Assembly (NCBI GenBank): GCA_027924645.1 | Contig: BSBN01000297.1 | Coordinates: 6,386,001-6,450,000, forward strand | DNA from: Cunninghamia lanceolata | Lineage: Eukaryota; Streptophyta; Pinopsida; Cupressales; Cupressaceae | Reading direction: 5' to 3' | Length of the DNA stretch: 64,000 nucleotides | Part shown: one piece after another, positions 1-12,107 of the stretch | Layout: each line of letters begins with the position of its first letter | How positions within the stretch are numbered: position 1 is the first letter of the stretch | Made by a program: the position numbers and the translations under genes | Notes under the pieces: generated by a model | Told to the model about the DNA's origin: nothing | Database searches by the model: none | What the model saw: only the letters and a program-made list of their open reading frames with translations

Positions 1-2425
1 TGCATGCCCTATTTTTCCACCCAAAATAGCAAATGAAAAGTGAGTGCTATATATGTGTTGCAGAGGAATGTAAATGGCATGGTCGCTAAACCATTTTTGG
101 AGGTTAACACTTAGGTGGATTTAGGGCATCAAATGACTCTAGTTTGAGGCCGCAGGGAGTTGGGATGTGTCTAATATAGAGTAGGAATGTTTTGCAATGT
201 GCATTTAGGCGGTGATATGTCTCCTGACTATTTGTATGATTCAGAGGAATATGTAGCAGCAACTATATGTTCTCCTTAACCACATTTGTTGGTGTGATTG
301 TAATAAGGATTAGATAAATGTATGACAACATTGTAATGCAATACAAAGGCTTTGTATTGGTTTCTTCATTATTAAAAATGGGTTGTGCAATTCAGTTATG
401 GATTAATAAGTATGTCTATTGCCTATGATGTAATCTTTTATCTGTATGAAAATACATGTGATTTTGTTGATCCTCTATTATATGCATTTCTTTCTTCCCT
501 GTTGTTCACAACTCAGTTGCCGAATGGAGTAGGCACCGGTCCAAGCTTGGTGAAGGGCCAACATTCTTTTTAAATCAAATCCTTGTTTTGGGTAGTTGTA
601 GGAATAGGATAGGGTTTTAGTTGCATGTTGTTCATGACTCAATTTAGTAACCAAGGATAAATCTGAAGCAATCCAAAACTATTTTAATTTAATGAGAGTT
701 ATGTTCATGCATCCCTACATCTTTCCATTGTGTAAAACATCAATTGAATTCATCTTATGGGAATGTAAATGTTATTATCTATGGGTACATGTGCAAGATG
801 TGTAATCAGTTATATTGAGGTTCATGTGGCTAGTTGTTCTTGATTTAATGATAGTGTTTGGAATCAAGTTAGTGAGCTAGGTTTAGGCACTGATTTTATT
901 TGTTCATCTGGTTATCCAACCGCAGGGAACACCCTCTCAAGTCTAAGCTAAGCTCGAAGTGTAGGAGAGAAAACCCACTCTCATTTGTTGGCCAAATCTT
1001 CCTTAACCTATTGATAAACTGCTTTCCAATCATCTTGATGACACCCCTAGCTTAGGTGATTGGATAATGTTTTAGGGTTTTGGATTGTGGTTATTTTGTG
1101 AACCAACACACATCATCCATTTCTACTAATTTAAAATTCCCCCTATGCAAACTCAAATTAACTTCGCATCCTAGCCATCCACCTAAACCCATTTAATCCT
1201 AGCCCTCCATGAGGTCACCCACCTCTTACCAATCAAATTTCATGTGCAAAGTCAAGACAACTTTGCATCTTGGCCATCCATCTAAGTCAATTTACTATTA
1301 TCCATCCATCTCCCAACCACCAATTCAATCCTCACCAATCCCATCTCATGTGCAAAATTCAAATCATCTCATGCAATATTTTCCCGCCATTTTGAGGTGA
1401 GATCTTAGCCCTTCATCTCCCAACCACCAATCACCATTTCTCTCCATTAAACAAAGTCAAAATCCTCTCATGAAATCTAATCCCTCCATCTTGAGGCAAG
1501 ATCTCAACCCTCTATCTTTCCAATCTCAACTCTATAAATCCATCTCAAGTCAACCATTTTCACAATCATCCATCTTATGTAGGTACATGTTGCCACTTTG
1601 AGGCCTCCAAAGAGCAACACAACATTCAACAAGCACATCAAGACCACATCTCACACAAAAAAGGCTTGCATTTGTGAAAGATTGTTGGTTTTGCATGGTG
1701 TTTTGTATTCCTTGTTTGCTCAATTAGAGGTACTCGTTAGATCTTGAAGTAGGATTCCTATTCTTTTTTGTTTCCTTTCTTTTTCCTTCAAATTCTTGCT
1801 GCTACATTCTAGCATGCCTAGTTAGACATGGGTCCCAATCTAAATTTTATTGTTACAAGTCTTTTTAACATTTTCCTTGTAGGTTTTTGAGCTCCCATGC
1901 CATATTTTTCATGAAACGATGTCTCTATCACCTTTTTTGGCGCATTTGTCTAACATTCAATTCATCTATTTAATACACAACACATGTCTTTTTGGGTTGC
2001 AGTGATTTGGTCATTAACTTATGCTATGGTTTTCAACTAGTCATTGTGCTTGTAGGTTGTTTACCATGTTTTGTAGGTATTTTCATTCCCAAGTAGGTCA
2101 TTTCACAAAATGGTGCCTTCATCACCTATTTTGGCACATCTATTTCATTTTTGGTGTATCTGTTCAATCTCCATCATCTTCATCCCATCTTATAATAGTT
2201 GTTATTCCTTAGGTTTTGCAAGGTTGTGTTAGCATATTTGGGTCTCTTGTAGCTCTCCAAGTTCACTCTTAGCTTTGATAGAGGTTGCTTAGCAGCTAGG
2301 GTTTTTCTTTGCTATTAGGTCAACTAGGGTTTATTTTGTTTCTTATATTTAACTAAGGATTTGCCTTGAATCTTCTATTGGCTAGTTGGTTTCTAGGTGT
2401 TTGAGCCTAACTAGTGTTGTTGCAG
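1..2425. other. Unassigned left-edge sequence, LTR-like, abutting element G
   Basis: No coding region is recognisable here. The sequence is AT-rich with many pyrimidine-rich CATC/CCATC runs at 1140-1600. A TATA-like string (ctctataaatcc, about 1529-1540) is followed by a leader-like stretch, as in a plus-strand gypsy LTR promoter. The right edge near 2425 reads gttgttgca, and directly beyond it the minus-strand RNase H frame of element G begins. The simplest reading is that another insertion, probably an LTR ending in CA, interrupts G here. I could not find its start or the partner target-site copy, so the identity is inference. Confidence 0.3.
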
Positions 2426-2426
2426 G

Positions 2427-3919
2427 TCATTGGTGAAATTCCCCTTCAATGATTGTGTATGGTAGGGATTTCTTTAGCAATATTTGTTTCTCACTTGGTG
2501 AAATGTTATTCAAAAAATTTCCTATTGATAACAGAGTTACCACATCATGTAAGTCTTCCAATACTGTAGTAACTCTAAACAAGTTTTCACCAAGTAGATC
2601 CTCTTCCAAGTTGTCTGGCTCTTCACTTGTTTAAATTCTAGATAAATAATCAGGTACTTGATTGTTCTTTCCCACTTTAACCATGATATTAAAATCAAAC
2701 TCTTGAAAGAGTAACAACCATCTACATATCCTTCCTTGTGTCACTAGCCTATTGAGTAAGTATTTCAATGGTTCGTGGTCTATATAAAATTTAAATGGTG
2801 TAGACAGTAAGTAGTGTCGAAATTTGTGAAGCACATACACTGTTTCTAGGACCTCCCGTTTAGTAGGTATAATTTCTCTCTGCTTGAGAGAGTTTCTGAC
2901 TTGCAAATTCTATAGGATGGTCTTTGTTCCCTCTAGGTTGTGCTAGTACGACACCAATTGTTGTTCCAGAAGCATCCACATGGACATAAAAATGTGTGTT
3001 CCAGTCTGGAAAGAACAATATGGAAGCTTCTACTATCTTTTGTAATGTGTCAAATGATTGTTGGCACTGCTCATTTCATTCAATTATTTTATTGGTTTTC
3101 TTCTTCAATTGTTCCTCAATTGGTGCATCTATAGTAGAATATCCTCTTATGAACTTTTTGTGATATCCAATATAGCCTAAGAAGGTTTTCACCTCTAAAG
3201 TCATCTTTTGTGGTGGCAAGTTCATGATGACTGCCACTTTTAGTGGATCTACCATTAGTCCTTTATAGAATATGTGCCCTAGAAGTGTACCAAATGGTAT
3301 TGCAAAGATGCATTTCTTTAAGTTTAATGCAATTTGTAAGCTCCTACATCTTTCCAACATTGTCTAGAGCACTTTTACATGATCTTTTAACAATTTGTAG
3401 ACTGTCTAGTCATCTAAATGGACTTTGAATAAGTCATGGATGAAGTCCTTCAAAGCATTCACCATAATCCGGCTAAAGACTTATGACACATTCTTTAGTC
3501 CGAAGGGCATAACCGTGTACATGTATGATCCCCATTATGAAGAAAATATTGCTTTTGATTGATCTTCTTCTTGAATCTTAACTTGATGATAGCCAAAAAA
3601 TTCATCAGTAGAAGAATAGATTTCCCTACTGGCCACTGACTCTAAGACTTCCTCTATGAAAGGTGTGAGAAATAGATCATGGATGCATGCTTTGTTCAGT
3701 TCTCTGAAGTCCACACAGATTCTTATATCTCTAGTTTTCTTATTTTAGACCACCATGGGACTTATCCACTCTGCATCCTCTATAGGTTTTATGATTCTGG
3801 CTGCCAGCATTTTGTAAGCTTTGTCTTGACTTTCTTCTTCATGTTGGGGTTAAGCCTATATGGTCTTTTCTTATGTGTCCTTTCTCCTTCTTTCAACTAA
3901 ATTTTCATAATTCTAGCTT
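2427..3919 (-). pseudogene. Element G pol: reverse transcriptase and RNase H, degraded
   Basis: Read right to left, the RT starts with a primer-grip-like segment (CVDFRELN at about 3680) after the pre-RT linker. It continues through the catalytic strand, where the usual YLDD is VHLDD (about 3420), and the LKKC / LLGH motifs of the RT C-terminus (3076-3360). The RNase H part includes HVDAS (about 2975), LHKFRHYLL and the connection RWLLLFQEFDF, ending in YLSRI (2631-2906). A further post-RNase H segment reaches 2427. Several frameshifts and stops separate these blocks, so no polymerase could be made. The domain order and the LLxEYEDLF-type linker upstream place it in Ty3/gypsy. The right edge is the insertion point of element A; the left edge is cut by the unassigned sequence at 1-2425. 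Confidence 0.88.
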
Positions 3920-3924
3920 CTTCT

Positions 3925-5203
3925 TGTTATGGAGTAAAAAGTGTCCACATGTCTTTTTACCTCCTTGTTTAGATCCTAGGTCCCCTTGATTGCATTATAC
4001 ATTCAAAATGTTTCTCCCGATGCAAAATTGCCTGAAACTAAGATAGAATTGGAATGTGGGCCACCTAATTTAGCTTACCCCAGACCTAAATTAGGCTAAA
4101 GGATCTAGGAAATACCACCCATGTCCCTCACTTTAGGTTGGGTCTAATTTAAGTGTATGTTGGCATAACACCTCTCTAGAGGTTTCTCCTTGTCAACTCT
4201 TTTGGTTTGAATTTACGATTGTAAGCGGGAAGGCATATATAAGTGTGTTTTTGGATTCATTATCAACCTAGATGAAAGAGGTTGGAGAGAGCTAACTTGA
4301 GATCTTGAAGTGAAGCAAGTAAGAGCATTCATTGTGATTCTAGAGTAGATTTGTGTATTGTTATTGTGTGTTGTTGCAGATATGGAGCTATCATCTATTC
4401 TTCCTTAGAAGTTGAAGGATCTTCATAATTCTAAGGGTTCATCACATAGGTGATATCATTCTTTTTTTTATCATCATTTGAATAATCATACTATCATTGT
4501 TTTCAGCCTCTGCCCCCATGAGGGCATGACTCTTTATCAATCAACGATGTTGGGAAGATTGAATGCTATCCCAAGATTTGACTAAGGCAAGTCCCACAAC
4601 ACCATAACCCCCAAAGCCCTTCTTATCTTCTTGTGTGGAGGTTATAGGAGTGAGATTTGGAAAATATAGAGTTATAAGAAGACTGGGTACAAATCAAGGT
4701 TTCGGGATCTGGAGATAGTTTCAAAGTATTATATCACCAAGGACTTGGGTGGTACTGCCCATGACCTTCTACCTTGTCTAAGTTTAGATCTGGCATTAGG
4801 ATATCATTTAGAGCATCTTTCTAGGTGGCACCTCTGATAGATTCTTTCAGTTAGGACCTGGGCTATCCCACCTTGGTCCTCTAACACCTCTGCTTCCTGG
4901 AGACAGGTTCTATCATTCCTCTTATCAACCCTGTGCATTTAGTTTCTGGGTTTCTATTATATTTTATTTGTTATAAGCATATCATTGTAGAACTAGGGTT
5001 TCATGCATTGTTAACCTAGGGTTTGAGGAAAAGACTAAGTTAAATCTAATCCATCTATAGCATACATGAGCACAAGGTCAGTAGCTAAGTCCACCTTCAT
5101 TTGGTAGTGATTTGGCTCAGCCTTGTCCTTGAATGCTATATGGAAAAGAGGTTGATCTAGTTTGCATTCTAGTGGTTATCATTATTCTTTTTCATACTTG
5201 ACA
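3925..5203 (+). repeat. 5' LTR of element A
   Basis: The 1279-bp direct repeat matches 13700-14968 closely along its length, with scattered substitutions and a few indels. The termini are TG...CA. A promoter-like stretch lies near 4215-4260, where gcatatataag is a good TATA candidate, followed by a transcribed-leader-like segment. Short frames inside it are not genes. Confidence 0.93.
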
Positions 5204-5206
5204 TTT

Positions 5207-5217
5207 TGGTGAACCTG
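5207..5217 (+). other. Primer-binding site of element A
   Basis: TGGTGAACCTG begins three bases after the LTR end. It starts with the TGG expected to pair with a tRNA CCA 3' end, and element B has the same TGGTGAACC at the same place. I cannot name the tRNA with confidence. Confidence 0.7.
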
Positions 5218-5550
5218 TAGCTTCGAGCATTTACATCTTGCTGATTGTTCAAATTGGATCTTGCATTGATTTATTGCATATTCATCAATATTCATTTTAA
5301 AATCTTGCATCTTTTCACATCTTTAATTTGAAAATTCATACTTTTGCAATTACACATTGTGTATTTCAACATCTCTTTCACATATCTTTGCAAGAAATTT
5401 TAAAGTTGTATCTATTGCCTTTTTGTGCAGCACTTTTGACATTGTGATCACTTTATTTGTAGTGACACTAGTGTGTTTTTGATCTTTGCAAAAGCTTCAA
5501 AAACTAAGTTTCTTCAAACTAGTGTCTTGGTGTACAAAAGTCTCACATAT

Positions 5551-6243
5551 ATGACATCCAATCACAACAAGGGTGGTGTGGCTCCTCCCTGATCTAACAA
5601 GAAAAGGAAGGATCTCAAACCCATCATATCCTTCACACCACATGAGGTCATTATTCGCAACATTTATGGTCCTCTTTACATAATAGCAAGAATAAATAGA
5701 AATCCTACAAGAGGAGTTCTTATTGATCCCAATTACATGACAAATGCTATCACAGAAGAATTTCTATATATGCATGATATAGCACAAGATACTTATAATC
5801 CAACGGATATAATGATAAAAGCACATAATGGTTATTTTCTTCTGGCAATTGGAAAGATAACGCTTTGTATTAAGGTGGTTGAAAAAGCTCTAGAAGCACC
5901 ATTTATCATCATTCCCACCTCGGACCTCTTTCGGGTGAAGTTAGGACATCCTTGGCTAAAATCCATGAAAGTAGTTCCTTCTAATATTCACAAGTGCTTA
6001 AAATTACCTCATAAAGGTTGAGTGCATTTTATTCATCACAATGGATTTAAATCACTAGCCACTCATGAAAATTTCAATTTGGATTATTTTTGGCCACAAC
6101 CTATTGAAGAAAATCAACCAAGACAAGATCAATTCTTCTTGGAATATCAAAAGTATAAGGCAAAGAAAATAGCTAAACTATCATATGGCAAGAACACTTC
6201 TAGACCCTCTCGTTCCTCCAAGGCTACAATTCCTCCAATCTAA
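5551..6243 (+). pseudogene. Element A ORF: retropepsin-related domain, broken
   Basis: An ATG at 5551 (MTSNHNKGG) opens a frame that continues to 6243 with stops at about 5599 and 6019. The segment GVLIDPNY followed about 90 residues later by LGHPWLKSMKVVPSNIH (around 5940-5990) has the form of the aspartic-protease domain of plant Ty3/gypsy Pol, where VLIDPGS and LGRPWL mark the two ends. The catalytic triplet reads DPN here instead of DxG, so it is unlikely to be active. Upstream there is only about 350 bases of leader, so gag is missing. After 6243 a frameshift leads into the accessory ORF. An alternative is that the protease fold was kept for some structural use. Confidence 0.7.
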
Positions 6244-6308
6244 CAAATAGAGAGTGAAAAGCAGCCCGAGTTGAAAGATTCACCTCAATCAAAAGGAAAA
6301 AGGAATTT

Positions 6309-6715
6309 TTACCGAGGTTCCTCCTCCGCCATCCTTACAAGGATCAGGAGAAAACCTTCAAGAGCAAAGCTATCCATCACAAAATCATAAGATCACTTTT
6401 GTAACGGCTTCCTCTTCAGAAATGCTGAAGAATGCAGAAAATCATGAACCCTTGATGGAAGACAAAGAAACTCCCTTGGGAAATATAACTAACAAGACTA
6501 GAAGAAATAGAAATGCAAGAGAAAGAAGAAGAAAGCGCCAAGCCTTAGCTCAAAAAATGTCACCACAAGAAGAAAATATCCCACCGAAAGAAATAGAATC
6601 AAAAGAAGAACTAAAAGAAGAAGTTTCAAGTTGGGCTATAGTGCCCTATGTGCCACCTATTTCATTAGAAGACCAAGATTGGGAAGAAGACGATTTGATT
6701 AAGGACAACTGCTAG
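6309..6715 (+). pseudogene. Element A accessory ORF: basic stretch with acidic tail
   Basis: The frame starts in EVPPPPSLQGSG (about 6315-6350). It runs through a strongly basic block, KTRRNRNARERRRKRQA (about 6490-6545), then a glutamate/lysine-rich region, the motif SWAIVPYVPP and an acidic end (EEDDLIKDNC). Element B encodes the same series (EVPPPPSLQGSG, KKTRKNRQAKERRRR, SWAMVPYVS, DDDL). I do not recognise a named family. The basic block looks like a nuclear-localisation or RNA-binding segment. Conservation between two diverged elements suggests it was under selection while they were active. It is probably fused in frame to the protease-like part in an intact copy; here a frameshift lies between them. 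Confidence 0.65.
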
Positions 6716-8526
6716 CATGGTTGCATTCTGAGTACCACCTCCCTGATAATGAATTAGGTAAGTATTTCTCCCTCATTTAGCCACATTTGATGGAACACCT
6801 CTCCAAGATGCTCACAAGTTTGTCCTCTTAGATATATATAAATTGTTGTGTTGTGTTCCCCCATGTAGTGTTAAATGTTTGTTTAGATCTCCTTGGATGA
6901 CCCTTGATACTCCTGTAAAGTCAAGGTTACAAGGAGACCACCTCTATTGTGACATTCCTTCTATTTGTTTCTCTATTCTTGTACACTTCTCTTGTTACAA
7001 TTGTTGTGTGTGGTACCTTGGGGGCATTCTTCCACATTGTGGCCCTAAGTCACTTTTGTCTCCTCTCTCATTTTTTCGTGATTTCATTCTTCCATTGTAC
7101 TTGTGGCTCTACTAGTCGATGGATAACGACAACAACTATACACTTCTGATAAGGACCATGCATCCCTGAAATAAGAAAATAAAAATGGACCCAGTCCATA
7201 TATGAAGATAGGGGTAATTCGTTACTGACGTTTGACTAGTAGAATCACTTTTTTTTGTCGTGTTGTGAAATTGTTGTAACAAGCCTTTGCAATACTCTAA
7301 ATCTTCTTCTATGCACTTTGGAATGTTTTTGTATCACCTTGTAGCTATACTCAGTTCTGAGATACCTAAAGTATAACCTCGCAAATATACTCGGTACCAA
7401 ACTCGTAAGTGTAGCCTTGGTTTGTTTGAGTAGCATGGTGCCTTATTTCTGTGCCAGTCTCATGAAATGATTTGGTTATATCTTAGATTTTCTAACCAAA
7501 GCTTGTTTTGTTTATCTTTCATACATGCATGATGTTGATCAATGGTTGTTAACAAAAAATATTGATGTGTTTCTATCGTGATTGTTGGGAAAAATTTGGC
7601 GATTGTAAGCACATGCCACTTTGGGGCATGGTCTTTGCAAAAGCTCTTGTTCCCTCATGTGTTTTCAACCTTATCTTAAACGTGATTGCTATCAGCAAGC
7701 AGGAGAAACCACTTTAAGGTGGGGGCATATATTGTGATAAATGTTTGGATATCTTATACATTATGATAAAATGTGTGGTATACTACCTTTTCACTGTAAG
7801 GCGTCTTCGTGATGTAGGTGTGGCTGTATACTTTGTGTGTTTGTGTATTCTTACTTTTCACTTTAAGGCATCTCTATGATGCAGGTGGGGTTGTATACTT
7901 TGTTTTTGTGTTGCGTATGCTTCCTTTTCACTGTAAGGCATCATCGTGATGCAGGTGGGGTTGCATACTTTGTACACATGCTTCCTTTTCACTATAAGGT
8001 GTATATGTGATGTAGGTGGGGTTGTATGTTTTTGAAATCCCTTCTGTCAAAGGTGGGATTATGTATTCCCTCAAGTGGTTGCACATCCTTGTATAAAATT
8101 CCTCTCACAGGAGGCGGGGTTGGGTCTTGAGTTACTCACCCTTAAGAATGTCTTTGGTGATCATGGTAGCATAGCTCAACTGTCAGGTGTGTTTGGTGTG
8201 TCTTAGATGGCAGAGCATAGTGATGAGCTCCTCCCCATCGCCCATGTTTGTTGTGTATAAGACATATAGTGGGTCGACGACACACTCTACAGCACTCATG
8301 TATTCTACTTGTATTCCGTGTGTTTTGTTGTGGCACGTAGCAATGAGCTCCCCCCACGCCATGTGTTTTGTGTGTTTTGTGGACGCGCATAGTGATGAGC
8401 TCCCTTGACGCTATGTGTTTTACATGTTTTTGATGGTGGCATGTAGTGATGAGCTCCCCCCATCACAAGTATTAGCATAGTATAATTGTTTAATCATGTC
8501 TTCTCTTCATTTATGCTTCGTGTATT
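6716..8526 (+). repeat. Element A 3' non-coding region with two tandem arrays
   Basis: No coding signal is visible. Two repeat arrays occupy the 3' part. At 7786-8035 a unit of about 60-69 bases (ccttttcactgtaaggc...) occurs four times, and its best copy contains the stem gcatca-tcg-tgatgc. At 8208-8470 a GC-richer motif, gtgatgagctcc, recurs four times at irregular spacing. Between them, 8080-8120 has another small stem, cctctcacaggagg. The corresponding region of B also has two arrays, built of different sequence. Element C interrupts just after this. Confidence 0.75.
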
Positions 8527-8531
8527 GTGTG

Positions 8532-9887
8532 TGATGCAGAGCACATAGTGGAAGCAATTCAAAACAGGATGAAATACCCACTAACCCACATTACAGCTTT
8601 AAAAATCCTCTCTCAAAGTCCACATAGCGTCGAACCACATACATTCTTTTATGATCGGCAAGACCATATGCCATCAACTAACCAAATACCTTTCGCACTA
8701 AAGTCCTTCCTCATACTGATGTGTCTCCGACACCATTATTGCTAGTGAACTAATGTACCTGCCACGCTCACTGTTATGCCAAACACTTATACATGTATAA
8801 CATGACTTATGATCACCAGTCCTCTTCACCACTGCTACTGGTCAACCTCTTGTATCTAACACAATGTATATGCACAATGTATATTCTCAATATACATTTC
8901 GAAGATACATTCGAAACATGCATTCAGAATATGCATTCGGTGGGACCATTGACTTTCTTTGTATGTCGATACACTAACAGTCAGACTTCTAACATCAGAA
9001 GCTTTCAACCTTCTCTCTCCAACAGCTCCTATCCCCCCGATGTAGAACTTAACCATTCACAATATACTTTTGCAACATACACACTCAATGTGCTTTTGCG
9101 ATATACACACAGAATGACTTTCGACATACATTAGCGATATACACACAGAGTGTATACCCAGCGAAACAACACAAATCTTCACCGATCTGAACCTCTGCAA
9201 ACCCTGTAGCTTCACGGACCCGTTTTTCCAACAATCTAGCACATGACAAATGCTAGGATCTATCGACGCATCTTGTACGCAATCCTGCAAACACAAACGA
9301 ACAAAATGAAAAACATAAAAATGAACTCTACAGCCATTCCACCGATTTTGAAGAAATCTAACTGGTGGAATGGATTAAGAATCCATCTTGGCCACAAAAT
9401 AGTAAATCAATTACACAGAGAAAACCTAGCGAATCCAGAATGACAGAAAGATACACAGAATAGAACTTTGTTTATTATGCCTTTCAGAAATGTGCATACA
9501 CAGATGCTCTGTTTCTCAATTACAAATCACACTCCTCTTCGATCTAATCTAAACTACAACTACTACTACTGATTACATTCGATGATCTTGGGCATTTATC
9601 TACTCGCCCTTAGTAGTACTAAATTGACTCCAAGCGGCTGGGAGATCTAACAACCTCCAACTGCCTAACAACCCTCCTAACTATCTAACAACCCTCATGA
9701 TTACAGATTGACAAGTGTCCTTGGGACTTACAACATAAACCTAGATACAAACTAAAATGATATGCATTGGTCAAATATACCTTATTACATGATTGGTCTT
9801 ATAGGACCTTATTGGAAACATAAAAAATGAACATTAAATAGTTAAATGCCTCATGGAGGCCACTGTGGATTAGGTGCTCCTACACCA
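8532..9887 (-). repeat. 3' LTR of element C
   Basis: This 1356-bp repeat is nearly identical to 12108-13463. It contains a run of TATACA/CATTC motifs near 8860-9150 and the bases that complete TG...CA on the minus strand. Open frames inside it follow the LTR and are not genes. Confidence 0.95.
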
Positions 9888-12054
9888 TACACCCCACTGA
9901 CAAAAGAACTCATGCCCCATGAGTTAATTCTTGGTCTTACTCCACCTTTATCCTTTGTCATCTCTTGTCTTCCCCATGATCTCTGGACTGCAACTTGTTT
10001 CCATGGAATCAAAGACTCATGCCCAACTTTGTATGCTCTACTCACACCTTGCCATGAGTGACTGCTTGCCACCAGACCTACCCTTTTCTTCCCATTCTTT
10101 CTTACTAGCATCTCTGTCTGAACACCTACATGCAAAACCTTGTTTGATGCTTCTTGTACTGCTGCTATGGTAGGATATATTTGCCTTTCAAATCTTGTTG
10201 GTTCTAGAGGACAAACAATCATCCCTACTATGAGAACATCCTTGTCTTTCCAATCAACTTGTGGTTGCTTTTAGACTTGCTCTTTGACCTTCTTCTGATC
10301 CATCTGATCTCCATTAGTCAAAACTGAAATCACCTTCAAACTTTGATCCTTAGTAACCCCACTCCTTAAGGTATCCTCAATTGTCTATGTCCCTTCTGCA
10401 GCGATCTACACAAACTCTTTCTTTCCCACCAAAATGACCGTGGCTGCCTTCTATGCTGCAGCATCCTCCTGCAATGGTGTCATCACAAAAGTTCTCCCAT
10501 CCTTCTTGATGGTGTAGGTGTTAGCATATCCATCATACAATGCTCTCCTATCAAATTGTCAGGGCCTACCTAAAAGTAGGTGACAACATTCCATGGGCAA
10601 AATATCATATAAAACCCTATCCTGATATTCCCCAATCTGAAAATGAACATATGCCTATTCATATACCAAAAGTGATTGATTATCACTCACCCAAGATGCT
10701 TTGTAAGGATTTTGATGAGGAATCCTTTCTAGTTTCAACTTATCCACCATTTCCTGAGATACCATATTATCTGTTGAACCAGAATCTATTATTACCTTGC
10801 ATATTTTACCTTTACTTTTGCAATTGGTCCAGAAAAGTGCTCTCCTTTGTATCATATCCTTGGATGTCTTCAAGAGTGTTCTCCTTAGCATCAATGCTTC
10901 TCCATCTAGAACTAGGGCTGCATTCCCAATTGGAGAGTTAACACTTTTATCTACCTCCTCTTCTTACACATATTGAATCCTCTTTTCATTCCTCCTTTCA
11001 TTATCACCAAATGTAGAACTCTGTTTCATTGGGCACTTGTATGTTGTATGGCCAATCTCATTGCAATGATAACATCTCCCAGTGAAAACATTAGAACCTC
11101 TACCTCCACCTTTTGTACCTCTAAATCCCCCTCTAAAATTAGAAACTTGGCCCTTACCTCTACTTGTGTCTCCTTGGTCTTCTTGGGACTATTTTTTGTC
11201 TTCAAAACTGTCCCTATTTCTGCCACTTCTTCCTCTGTTATGTTGTTCTACCTTTCTTTTCTGCTTCTCTTCTACTCTCAGCGCCACTTGGAAACACTTG
11301 TCCATGGTTTCTGGTGTCAAGATGGTAATCTCATCTTGTATACTATACTTCAGGCCATTAATATACCTATCAACTCTTCCTTTCTCATCCTTAGCATGTC
11401 CACACCTTAGAGACAATTTATGAAATTCCTCAGTATAGGTGGATACATCCATATCCTTCTGCCTAAGGTTCTGCATTTTCCTGTATATCTACACCTCATA
11501 ATCTGCTGGTAGGAACTGAGCCTTGATCCTCTCTACCATTTGACTCCAAGATGAGATCATGCTCTTGCCACTCTTCACCCTTTCTCCCTAGGTGTAGTTC
11601 CACCACGTGAGTGCAGTGCCCTTCAATTTCATCTTTGCAAACTTAACTCTTCTATTCTTGGTACCTCCTTGTACTCGAAGTAATTGTTCAAAGCCTCGAC
11701 CCATTCGATGACTTCATTTGCATCCATCTTTCTGATGAACATTGGAATCTCCATTCTTGCCTCAGATGACTCCTTACCAAGTGATTTTATGGCCTCCAAA
11801 AATTGTTTTTGGTCTGCAGATATATCTGTCTGTCCTGGGGTTGTTTCCTCCTCCCCATCTTCATCTTCTTCATCAGACTCCTTGTCTAATTTCTTGCCTT
11901 TTCCCAAGGTCTTCAACTCAGCTTGGAGTGCTTCCTTGACTCCAGTCTTGATCATCTCCTCCATCTCCTTGAATTTCTTGACCACTTCGGTGGTCATTCC
12001 CTTTGGAGGCATATCACTAGCCCCTTCTTCACTTTCTTTGTCTGACATAAACAT
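9888..12054 (-). pseudogene. Element C gag-protease polyprotein, lightly broken
   Basis: The frame starts at 12054 (MFMSDKESEE) with an acidic, lysine-rich N-terminus. It enters a Ty3/gypsy Gag capsid domain (GTALTWWNY around 11600, then YTEEFHKLSLRCGH and DRYINGLKYSIQDEI, 11330-11450). A basic spacer and one CCHC knuckle (CYHCNEIGHTTYKC, about 11030-11075) follow. Next comes the retropepsin with IDSGSTDNM (about 10790) and LLLGRPWQFDRRALYDG near 10550. The rest reaches the LTR without any RT or integrase motif. Frameshifts or stops occur near 11640, 11490, 11180, 10960 and 10650, so it is inactive now. LLLGRPW...DRxxxxDG is typical of chromovirus-like Pol, which suggests the helper lineage. 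Confidence 0.87.
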
Positions 12055-12092
12055 TCACAAACAACACCAACACTTTTGAAGACCTTTCGCTA

Positions 12093-12104
12093 GCTCTGAT
12101 ACCA
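12093..12104 (-). other. Initiator-Met primer-binding site of element C
   Basis: On the minus strand the bases TGGTATCAGAGC follow the 5' LTR end after a three-base spacer (AAT). This is the standard plant site complementary to the 3' end of initiator tRNA-Met. Confidence 0.93.
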
Positions 12105-12107
12105 ATT

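Noticed and set aside
8208..8470. tgatgag motifs suggestive of a hammerhead ribozyme core (retrozyme)
   Set aside because: The required GAAA partner strand and stem III are missing in every copy.
8793..9296. Open frames on both strands inside C's LTR
   Set aside because: The same DNA recurs in the other LTR, where the frames change, and no domain is visible.
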